From a virus: a DNA stretch of 64,000 nucleotides. Each line of letters opens with the position of its first letter. The first letter of the stretch is position 1. Shown here one piece after another: positions 35,632 to 42,229 of this stretch. Made by a program: the position numbers and the translations under genes. The stretch covers positions 124,001 through 188,000 of the IMG/VR virus record IMGVR_UViG_3300022699_000302; one strand, given 5' to 3'. The notes under the pieces are model-generated. The model saw nothing but the letters and a program-made list of their open reading frames with translations, was not told the DNA's origin and did not search any database.

Positions 35632-37204
35632 AAAGGTCTATCGGTCCGACGCCTTCCCAGTCATCATTCACATCCGAGAAGGGCTCAAGTACAACATTAC
35701 GGATCGACCCTACATGAAGGAGATCCTCGAGCACCGGTCTGAATACACCACCTGGAAGTGTGGTCGTCAGGTCGGTAAGTCGGTCAACCTCGGTGGCGAC
35801 TCTGCTATTGAAGGGGCCATACATCCCGGCTTAGGGCAACTCTACGTGGCCCCTCGCGGTGAGCAGTCCCAGACATTTAGCCGAATGGTCTTTGCTCCGA
35901 TGTGCAAGTACAGCCCGTTCCTTCAGAAGTTTATACCGAAAGGGAAAGACGCGGTCTGGCAGATCGGTACTCGAGAGTTTACCAACGGCTCTTATTTTTA
36001 CTTCAGATCTGCTTATCTCGATCCCGACTCGATTCGTGGTTTGACTGCATATCGCATCAAATTCGATGAGTACCAAGATTTCATCTCAGATCATGTCGGG
36101 CCGATCGAGGAGTGTGCCGGTAACGCTCCTCCTGAAGTTCGGCAATTCTATCGAAGCGGTACTCCGAAGACTTTTCAAAACCCACTGGAGAGATCTTGGC
36201 AGGATTCGTCGCAGTGCGAGTGGTTTATCCGGTGTCCGTCCTGCGGTCACTACAACTTCCAAGACGTCCACATTCTCGAGCCAGAGAGGTATGTCTGTCA
36301 TAAATGCAAAGGGACTTTAGATCCCCGCATCGGTATCTGGGTTCCTGGAAGAGAAGACAGACTGGGTGAGCACGATGGTTGGCGTATTACGCAATTGATG
36401 AACCCCAACGTCACTCCGAAGATCTTGTGGAAGAAGCTCAAAGACTACCCGATTTCACAGTTCTTCAACGAGTGCCTTGGCCTGTCTTATTCAGAGGGTA
36501 AGCTTGTTTTATCCGAAGAGGACATGGTTCGAGCTTGTGTCCCCAAAAAGAAGATGCTTCAGCCTTACGAGAGATCCGGTATGGCTTTGGTGGCGGGTAT
36601 CGACTGGGGTACTGGTGGTGTCGGGGCAACCCGTAAGCGCGGTCAGACCCAGGTTAGTTACACCACACTAACCATTGGTGGGCTGAGGAACGGGCAATTC
36701 CATGTTGTCTACATGAAGCGGTTTACCGGACGAGAAGCAGAGCTCTCGGCTCAGCCCGGTATTATCCATCGACTCTTGAATCAGTACGGTGTTCGCCTGG
36801 TTATGTCGGACTGGGGGTTCGGCGCACCCCTGGCTGCTGTCTTGATGAACAAGTATGACTGGAAATACCGTAACTTCTTCCAGGTCCAGGAAGGTGCTCA
36901 ATCTGCTCTGATCAAATGGAATAAGCAGGCCCATCGATACATCTTGGACCGGAACGAGGGATTCCTGAAGGTTATCGAAGATATCAAGGGCGGACGCATC
37001 ACCTTCTTCGAGTGGGAGCAGATGAAGGAATTCGCCCAGGATTTCACTACGATCTTTGTCGAGCTCGACGCCGATAAGCGTAAGATGAGGTTCGACCATA
37101 AAGATCCGGACGACTGCTTTCACTCAACCATGTATTCGTATCTTGGAGCGTTGAAGTTGGCCGGTGCCCTGTCCCGATACGATCTCACTTCGTTGACGAA
37201 ATAA
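35597..37204 (+). CDS. terL: Terminase large subunit
   Basis: A 535-residue DNA-packaging motor. The ATPase domain has Walker A GRQVGKS (56-62) and Walker B IKFDEYQ with D158 and E159. A zinc ribbon is inserted between ATPase and nuclease (C213, C216, C234, C237). The RNase H-like nuclease has D336 (GIDWG), D405 (SDWGFG) and DPDD around 504-506 (HKDPDDCFHS). It cuts and translocates DNA into the prohead through the portal. The start overlaps the upstream candidate small terminase. A GC hairpin follows, marking the end of the plus-strand block. Confidence 0.92.
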   Translation: MVSNATAEPAPKKVYRSDAFPVIIHIREGLKYNITDRPYMKEILEHRSEYTTWKCGRQVGKSVNLGGDSAIEGAIHPGLGQLYVAPRGEQSQTFSRMVFAPMCKYSPFLQKFIPKGKDAVWQIGTREFTNGSYFYFRSAYLDPDSIRGLTAYRIKFDEYQDFISDHVGPIEECAGNAPPEVRQFYRSGTPKTFQNPLERSWQDSSQCEWFIRCPSCGHYNFQDVHILEPERYVCHKCKGTLDPRIGIWVPGREDRLGEHDGWRITQLMNPNVTPKILWKKLKDYPISQFFNECLGLSYSEGKLVLSEEDMVRACVPKKKMLQPYERSGMALVAGIDWGTGGVGATRKRGQTQVSYTTLTIGGLRNGQFHVVYMKRFTGREAELSAQPGIIHRLLNQYGVRLVMSDWGFGAPLAAVLMNKYDWKYRNFFQVQEGAQSALIKWNKQAHRYILDRNEGFLKVIEDIKGGRITFFEWEQMKEFAQDFTTIFVELDADKRKMRFDHKDPDDCFHSTMYSYLGALKLAGALSRYDLTSLTK

Positions 37205-37222
37205 AATAAAAGAAAAAGACAA

Positions 37223-37240
37223 GGGCCCCCGAAGGGGCCC
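37223..37240 (-). terminator. GC hairpin between terminase and minus-strand genes
   Basis: GGGCCCC at 37223-37229 and GGGGCCC at 37234-37240 around a CGAA loop. On the minus strand it is followed by CTTGTCTTTTTCTTTTATTTT, a clear U-rich tract, so it fits termination of the minus-strand cassette that ends at 37263. It also lies 18 bases after the terminase stop. Confidence 0.7.
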
Positions 37241-37262
37241 CTGGAAGTGGCTGAATCTTCTG

Positions 37263-37580
37263 TTATGCAGCGGGTGTCACCACTTCGTGTTGCTCTTCCT
37301 CGATCGGTACGGCTCGATCCTCACCGAGTCCACGACCCTCTTTCTTCCTGATGTAGACCAGGGCCGAGAGTGCCGCGATGCCGGCGATGAACGCAGCACC
37401 GATCAAGAGGGGATTGGCGACGATTCCGAGTAGCAGGAAACCGCCGGCCATCCCCGTTAGGGTAAACGGTGCGAACTTCCTTGTTGTGGAAGTCCACTTT
37501 CCGTAGGCCTCTGACGCGGCCCAGCCGAACGAAGCAACCGCAAGAGCAGCGGTTGCAACGCTGAGGATGAATGTGAACAT
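37263..37580 (-). CDS. Small membrane protein (three possible spans)
   Basis: A 105-residue protein with AGGAGG four bases before its ATG. Hydrophobic stretches at about 4-22, 40-58 and 62-78 suggest three membrane spans, followed by a charged tail (RKKEGRGLGEDRAVPIEEEQHE). Size and layout would fit a holin, but no lysozyme or endolysin gene was recognised nearby. It is the last gene of a two-gene membrane cassette on the minus strand, next to the terminator. Confidence 0.6.
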   Translation of the reverse strand: MFTFILSVATAALAVASFGWAASEAYGKWTSTTRKFAPFTLTGMAGGFLLLGIVANPLLIGAAFIAGIAALSALVYIRKKEGRGLGEDRAVPIEEEQHEVVTPAA

Positions 37581-37624
37581 GATACCTCCTGGACAAGTTC
37601 ACAGATTAGTCGCGCGAAAGCTGC

Positions 37625-37966
37625 CTACGCAGCAGCCTTCATGGTCGAGCCCTGGAACCCCAGGTACTCGAAGGTCTGACCCCACGAAGTCTTCTGACCT
37701 CGCAAACGGCGAAGCGATTTACGCATCGCCCAGGCATCGACACCGCACGCCAGGATCAGCGTGGCGCCACCGACGATGGATATGGGATTGCCGGTCAAGA
37801 TCCCGAGGGCGATGGCGGCACCGCCCCCCAGTACTCCGGTGTAGATTGCCAATCGCCTCATTTTGGGTTCTCGGCTCGTGTTCCTCGACCCGAAGCTGGC
37901 GCCGGTGAAGAAGATCGACCCGCTCAGCAGAGCGGACGTGACAAGCGAAAAGATTGCCATGAACAT
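37625..37966 (-). CDS. Small membrane protein
   Basis: A 113-residue protein with AGGAGG five bases before its ATG. Spans at about 4-25, 40-58 and 63-80 are predicted by hydrophobicity; the C-terminus is basic (MRKSLRRLRGQKTSWG). Similar layout to the neighbouring gene product, although sequence similarity is weak. Function unknown; a holin or membrane-remodelling role is possible. Confidence 0.6.
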   Translation of the reverse strand: MFMAIFSLVTSALLSGSIFFTGASFGSRNTSREPKMRRLAIYTGVLGGGAAIALGILTGNPISIVGGATLILACGVDAWAMRKSLRRLRGQKTSWGQTFEYLGFQGSTMKAAA

Positions 37967-38006
37967 GCTAACCTCCTTATGTTTAGGACTAGATACCTCT
38001 CTATTT

Positions 38007-38042
38007 TCTTAGGCCATATTTGGTTGCATCTGGTGCAACCAA
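38007..38042. promoter_or_regulatory. Repeated TCTTAGGCC element (copy 3, shortened) fused to a palindrome
   Basis: TCTTAGGCC at 38007-38015 leads into ATATTTGG, so GCC and TGG keep a five-base spacing but the upstream half is compressed. The 23-base palindrome starts at 38020. No plus-strand gene follows; the nearest gene start is the minus gene at 37966. Function inferred only from repetition. Confidence 0.45.
38020..38042 (+). repeat. 23-base palindrome, copy 4 (intergenic)
   Basis: TTGGTTGCATC and GGTGCAACCAA arms around a central T. It directly follows the third TCTTAGGCC element, with the TGG of that element overlapping the TTGG of the palindrome. Confidence 0.7.
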
Positions 38043-38057
38043 GTCGAGGTAAAATAA

Positions 38058-38077
38058 AAGGACCCCGGAGGGTCCTT
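38058..38077 (-). terminator. Terminator of the 38076-38423 gene
   Basis: AAGGACCC and GGGTCCTT arms with a CGGA loop, overlapping the stop codon by two bases. On the minus strand it is followed by TTATTTTACC, giving an intrinsic terminator. Confidence 0.7.
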
Positions 38078-38423
38078 AAATTTGATCCATCATCCACTTA
38101 TAGGTTAGGGGTGTCGGGGTAAAGACAACATACGACCCTGCCCCTTCTTTGACTGAAAATAGATTAGTTTCCTCCAGGTAGCTTTTCCCTCTTTCCCTGG
38201 ATACCCGGGTACGCAGTCCAGCCGCTCGAGAAAAACTGACAAACGGGATAATCATCGGGTCACCTGGTTGAAGGGTTATTTTCTTGGCCAGGATTTTCAG
38301 TTTTTGGTACAAGAACAGCGCGCTTTTTTCGCTGGGAGGGAATCGATAGTGGACCCATTCCGCTTCGGATTCGAATTCAGACTCAAATTCGTCTTCTCCG
38401 TTAAAGGCTGTTTCGGCAGTCAT
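38076..38423 (-). CDS. Unknown small protein with acidic N-terminus
   Basis: A 115-residue protein with AGGAG five bases before its ATG. Residues 1-25 are very acidic (EDEFESEFESEAEW). The remainder resembles a compact winged-helix-like or mixed domain (RFPPSEKSALFLYQKLKILA ... SFSRAAGLRTR). No family recognised. It has its own terminator and lies between two terminator hairpins, so it is probably transcribed alone. Confidence 0.55.
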   Translation of the reverse strand: MTAETAFNGEDEFESEFESEAEWVHYRFPPSEKSALFLYQKLKILAKKITLQPGDPMIIPFVSFSRAAGLRTRVSRERGKSYLEETNLFSVKEGAGSYVVFTPTPLTYKWMMDQI

Positions 38424-38451
38424 GGCATCTCCTGATAGTAAGAAAACGGAA

Positions 38452-38477
38452 CAGGGGCCCCCTCGCGGAGGCCCCTG
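38452..38477 (-). terminator. Hairpin between two minus-strand genes
   Basis: CAGGGGC at 38452-38458 pairs with GCCCCTG at 38471-38477. On the minus strand it is followed by TTCCGTTTTCTTAC. Likely the terminator of the 38658-39524 pair. The gap 38478-38657 has no gene; it contains only a short direct repeat AGACACAGAT. Confidence 0.55.
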
Positions 38478-38657
38478 CTAGATGTTGGTCGAGGATAAGT
38501 ACGAGCAGATTAGCTACCGGGCTTATACCTTAGACACAGATGTGGGCGGGCGAGTCATTGCCCTGATGCCCAGACACAGATAGGTTTGACCGGCTGTAAA
38601 TCATCCCCTCTCGAGGACAATTTTCCATTGGTCTCGCCCAACACCAGCACCTCCGAA

Positions 38658-39176
38658 CTACTCAAAGAGTGATTCAGGGATGTCCATCTCAACTTCCTGG
38701 GCGTTCAGGGTGGCGAGCGTCGAACGGAGTGAAGCTAACCGTCCCGCCCAGGTTTCAGCTTGCTTGCCGGCGTCTTCCCGGCTGTACCGTTTTTCCGCGT
38801 ACTCCTTGTCGGCCTCTTTGACGGTACGCGTGTCGTCGTCGTAGTAGCGGCGACGGTCCCGCTTCGGGGCGGCCATCCGCCTCCACTTTTTCTCGATCCG
38901 AGAGACCGGTCCCACCAACTTGATGATGAGGGCCAGGGAGATCTTCCCGAAGGACTTCATTTCAGCCGCAACCTTGAGGTTGTACTGCTGGTTGGCTTCC
39001 TGCAGCTGGCAGGCCTTTTCTTCCGCGCGGAACAGATCCAGCGTGATCTCGTCCATCGGCCGCTTGTCGTCGTCCTTGAAGCCGGTCTTGGAGTCGTCGA
39101 ACTCAGAGTTCAGCATATCGATCTTCAAGTTCGTCTTCTTCAGCTCCTCTCGGAGCTTGTATCCTGTGACTTTCAT
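38658..39176 (-). CDS. Unknown coiled-coil protein
   Basis: A 172-residue protein; the ATG at 39176 is chosen because GAGG is four bases upstream and the longer frame has an implausible N-terminal extension. Helical and charged throughout, with coiled-coil stretches at about 5-60 and 120-160 and a basic central segment (KKWRRMAAPKRDRRRYY). No recognised family. It is followed on the minus strand by a hairpin terminator. Confidence 0.55.
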   Translation of the reverse strand: MKVTGYKLREELKKTNLKIDMLNSEFDDSKTGFKDDDKRPMDEITLDLFRAEEKACQLQEANQQYNLKVAAEMKSFGKISLALIIKLVGPVSRIEKKWRRMAAPKRDRRRYYDDDTRTVKEADKEYAEKRYSREDAGKQAETWAGRLASLRSTLATLNAQEVEMDIPESLFE

Positions 39177-39305
39177 GGGTCCTCGATAAAATGGGAGTGG
39201 AACAAGTGTGGTGGAGGCCGACCGTCCCACTACGATCGACCTCCGGGGCTTCGCGTTGCCGGGGGCAGAGGCAACTACAGGCGAAGCGACCCACACTTGG
39301 AGCAG

Positions 39306-39524
39306 TTACTTCTCGGCAGTGAACGCCTCAAACAACCCGATGTTTCGCCATCGGTTTCCATCTTCTGACAACTCCAGGACCGTGAGGCCTCCGGGAATGT
39401 TTTTCCCGAAAACGTCTCGGACCAAGAGTTCGAGTCTGTCGCGGTCAACTCCGCCTTCGTGGGGTTGGCGTAGCTGCAGAGCTACGCCGTTTTCCGCGAC
39501 CCAGTATTTTCCTGAGCCTGACAT
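39306..39524 (-). CDS. Small unknown protein
   Basis: A 72-residue protein with AGGAGG five bases before its ATG. It has a beta-strand pattern (YWVAENGVALQL, LTVLELSEDG). Function unknown. Its start region is divergent from the plus-strand block beginning at 39638, with a repeated TCTTAGGCC element between. Confidence 0.55.
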   Translation of the reverse strand: MSGSGKYWVAENGVALQLRQPHEGGVDRDRLELLVRDVFGKNIPGGLTVLELSEDGNRWRNIGLFEAFTAEK

Positions 39525-39566
39525 TTTAACCTCCTGGATAGCGGGACAATAATTCCTGCTTCATGG

Positions 39567-39595
39567 TCTTAGGCCGAGACTTACAGCCTTTTTGG
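39567..39595 (+). promoter_or_regulatory. Repeated TCTTAGGCCG...GCC...TGG element, copy 4
   Basis: TCTTAGGCCG, nine bases, GCC, four bases, TGG, ending 42 bases before the ATG at 39638 and preceded by TTCAT. It has the same overall length as copies 1 and 2. Candidate promoter of the head-gene block. Confidence 0.6.
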
Positions 39596-39637
39596 TGCTA
39601 AATCTCTAACCTGTTGATGAGGCCATGGGAGAACTCA

Positions 39638-41104
39638 ATGGAGATAACACCGTATTCGCTTGGTCGAATGGTGAACGAAGCCGCATCCGGCTTCAGCGAA
39701 TCCAAAGACCTAAACAAGGAAGTCGCTAAAGTCGCAGAAGCCAATGAGCTAACGCCGACTCAGATTCAGGCTTTGGTAGAAGAGTCGAATCATGAGGTCT
39801 ACCGCCGTCTCTACAAGACAGCGGAGGACAAGCGATTCACTTTTAATATGGCAGAAACGGATAAAGTTCTGGATCTGCTACATCCCGGTGAATCAAAGCT
39901 GAAGGTAGCCGAGGTATCCTCAGTCGGATTCGATGAGCTTCGAATCGATTTTACCCGGGAGAAGCGTGCATCCGAAAAGATTGCGCAGCCGATTCCGGAT
40001 TGGATTCGTGATGATAACGCCAGGCTCCGCACCACCAAGCACCTGCTCAGAGGATCCTCGGACGAACTGAAGAAGTACGCCGAACAGTTCCGTCAGAAAG
40101 CCAATTATTCCAAACTTGCGGCGGCGGAAGCTGCTAGTCGTTTTCTCCACGAGGTTCAACAGAACGTCCGGAACGGCATCCCCTATCAGACCCTGTATAA
40201 GTTGGCTGTGGCCCAGGCCCCCGATTTTCAGCCGGCGATCCAGGGTGTCTTTGAAGACATCCGTGAGGAGTATCTGAAGACAGCAACCGAAGTTGAGACC
40301 GATCTTCTTGAGTTTGATCCCGAAAAAATCGACGGTAAGGACGAAATCGGTACTCGCGTGGTCAACGGAAACAATCCGTTGTTCATCCATCTCACAACGA
40401 TTTTGGATGAGTGCAAGAATCGCTTCCTTGCCGATCCTCTGAGCCGCCATCTCGAAGATACGGCTAGTGCTATTGTTTCATCGATGCATCGACTTAATAC
40501 TCCGGACGATGTCGATTCCTACATTGCGAATGAGGCGCAAAGATTCGCTCACGCCGTAAAGATGGGATCGGATGAAGCGATTACCGCCTGCGGTATTCTC
40601 GAGTTCGAACGACTCGAGCAGGCCGGTGAGAATCTGAAAACAGCTGCTGCTGAAAGCCCTTGGTTGGCGGAGATCAGCAAAGGAGCTGCTGGCGGGGCTC
40701 CTGCCACTGTCGGAAAAGCGATTTCTAAACTTCCAGTCCCCGGGGCTAGCCTTGCAGGAAGTGCGGTTCGAGGGACAGGTGAGGCGTTGAAGGCCGCTCC
40801 GGGTCGTATGGCTCGTGGAGCTAAAGGGCTTGTGAGCGGAGGCAAAGGTCTTTATGAAGGCGCCAAATGGCTTGGAAAAGGAAAGAAGCTTTTCCTTCCC
40901 AAGGGACGTATCTACGAGATGATGTTCAGTCCTGCTGGGTTCGGGTCCGGTAAGGGCGGGCAGGGTACCGGTCTTGCCGGCCTTGCCACTGCGTTGTATG
41001 GCGGCGGACAGGCTCTGGAAGGTGCTGGTCGGGCCGCGAGTCAATTTGGTGAAGCTGCTCTGAGTCCGGGCGAGCGCATCACGGGTATTGGTATGGCGAG
41101 GTAA
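39638..41104 (+). CDS. Putative internal or ejection protein, Gly-rich C-terminus
   Basis: A 488-residue protein. The ATG at 39638 is preferred because GGGAG lies six bases upstream, rather than the TTG at 39614. The first 340 residues are helical. From about 350 the sequence is Gly/Ala/Lys-rich with GxxxG spacing (GGKGLYEGAKWLGKGKK, GLAGLATALYGGGQALEGAGRAA), like membrane-active internal proteins. First gene of the third plus-strand block, directly before the smaller Gly-rich proteins. Confidence 0.5.
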   Translation: MEITPYSLGRMVNEAASGFSESKDLNKEVAKVAEANELTPTQIQALVEESNHEVYRRLYKTAEDKRFTFNMAETDKVLDLLHPGESKLKVAEVSSVGFDELRIDFTREKRASEKIAQPIPDWIRDDNARLRTTKHLLRGSSDELKKYAEQFRQKANYSKLAAAEAASRFLHEVQQNVRNGIPYQTLYKLAVAQAPDFQPAIQGVFEDIREEYLKTATEVETDLLEFDPEKIDGKDEIGTRVVNGNNPLFIHLTTILDECKNRFLADPLSRHLEDTASAIVSSMHRLNTPDDVDSYIANEAQRFAHAVKMGSDEAITACGILEFERLEQAGENLKTAAAESPWLAEISKGAAGGAPATVGKAISKLPVPGASLAGSAVRGTGEALKAAPGRMARGAKGLVSGGKGLYEGAKWLGKGKKLFLPKGRIYEMMFSPAGFGSGKGGQGTGLAGLATALYGGGQALEGAGRAASQFGEAALSPGERITGIGMAR

Positions 41105-41106
41105 AT

Positions 41107-41820
41107 ATGCCGTCATTGGTTGAAAAGTACAGCAGTCTCCTTGAAGACCTTAAGATGTCGGATCAAGAGGCTGAAGATGTAGCAGGATTCGTTGCTGACG
41201 TCACTGAGGCTAAGCTAGCCGGCGATGATGAAGCTGCTTCTCGAGCCCTCTATTGCTACCTCGCTACTCTCCCTGGAGAAGCTCAGGTCAAGCTGGCAAA
41301 AATGGTTCAGTACATCGACGAAGAAGGTGGTGAGCTCGAGAAGAACGCCAACATCATGAAGTGGTTCAAAGGCATGGGACCGGTGGGTAAGGGTCTTATG
41401 GCCGGCGGTCTTGGTGTCGGTGTTCCGGCAGCTGTTGGAGGTGTTCTCCAGTTGGCCGGCAAAGCACTCGACAAAGCTATGGCGGATCGCGGCGGTAAGG
41501 TATTGGAGACGGCTACGCAGAAATTCCCGGACCTGCAGGGCGATATGGGTCAGACCGTTGCGAACTATGCCACGATCCAGAAATTCGCTCCCACTCTTGC
41601 TAGTGACCCCAACGCAGTCGGTGGTCTCTTGTCGAACCTTCAGCAACTCGGCCCCGGAGCCATGACCTATCAGACCCTTCAGAACCTGGCGAAAATGGAA
41701 GCGGATGTCCAGAAGGCCCGTAAGGATCGCTCAGGGTTCTTCTCGACACTGGCTGAGGGAGCCTCTGGTGCTATGGGTGGCGCAGGAAGCGCTCTGACCC
41801 GGGGCATGATGGGCGTGTAA
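41107..41820 (+). CDS. Putative internal virion protein
   Basis: A 237-residue protein. Residues 1-85 are acidic and helical; about 95-130 hold a Gly/Ala membrane-like stretch (GKGLMAGGLGVGVPAAVGGVLQ); the C-terminus is again Gly-rich (GASGAMGGAGSALTRGMMG). Two bases separate it from the preceding gene and TAATG joins it to the next. Ejection or internal head role is inferred from composition. Confidence 0.5.
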   Translation: MPSLVEKYSSLLEDLKMSDQEAEDVAGFVADVTEAKLAGDDEAASRALYCYLATLPGEAQVKLAKMVQYIDEEGGELEKNANIMKWFKGMGPVGKGLMAGGLGVGVPAAVGGVLQLAGKALDKAMADRGGKVLETATQKFPDLQGDMGQTVANYATIQKFAPTLASDPNAVGGLLSNLQQLGPGAMTYQTLQNLAKMEADVQKARKDRSGFFSTLAEGASGAMGGAGSALTRGMMGV

Positions 41821-42227
41821 TGCCGATTGATTATAGCCAAATCCGAACGCATACGAACGACCCCTACCCGCCGACGGGTGGAGGAGCTCGTAACTACAAC
41901 CGCTCTAATCTTATTCCCCTGCCCTCGATCCAGGGTCAGCCTCTCCACAGCGCGGATCCCCATGGTTACGGAGATATCGATGAGACCTACGTCGATGATC
42001 CTGTAGAGCAGGAAAAAAGGCCAACGATTGATCCAGTTCGTACTATGATTGGAGGCGTTAGCGGTCTCTTGGGAGGCGCTGCCGGCTCTCCGATAGGTCG
42101 ACTGATCAAAGGTAAGCGACCTGTATTGGATCCGAGTGAGATGGCCACGATGGGCGCTATTGGTGCCGGTACAGTCGGAGCCGCTACTCTGGGACGACAG
42201 ATTCTGTCGAAGCTCTTGAGAGGATAG
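41820..42227 (+). CDS. Small Gly-rich protein
   Basis: A 135-residue protein joined to the upstream gene by TAATG. The N-terminal half is polar (YSQIRTHTNDPYPPTGGG); the C-terminal half has two small-residue hydrophobic stretches (GVSGLLGGAAGSPIG, MGAIGAGTVGAATLG). Function unknown; resembles the other Gly-zipper proteins of this region. Confidence 0.5.
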   Translation: MPIDYSQIRTHTNDPYPPTGGGARNYNRSNLIPLPSIQGQPLHSADPHGYGDIDETYVDDPVEQEKRPTIDPVRTMIGGVSGLLGGAAGSPIGRLIKGKRPVLDPSEMATMGAIGAGTVGAATLGRQILSKLLRG

Positions 42228-42229
42228 TT

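Noticed and set aside
35597-37204. Zinc-ribbon region of terminase as a separate small gene
   Set aside because: It is in frame between ATPase and nuclease motifs, without a separate start or stop.
38478-38657. Possible RNA gene in the gap between minus genes
   Set aside because: No tRNA cloverleaf or T-loop motif could be built on either strand; only the short direct repeat AGACACAGAT was found.
38760-39368. 202-codon plus-strand frame
   Set aside because: Antisense to the coiled-coil gene at 38658-39176 and small gene at 39306-39524, both with ribosome sites.
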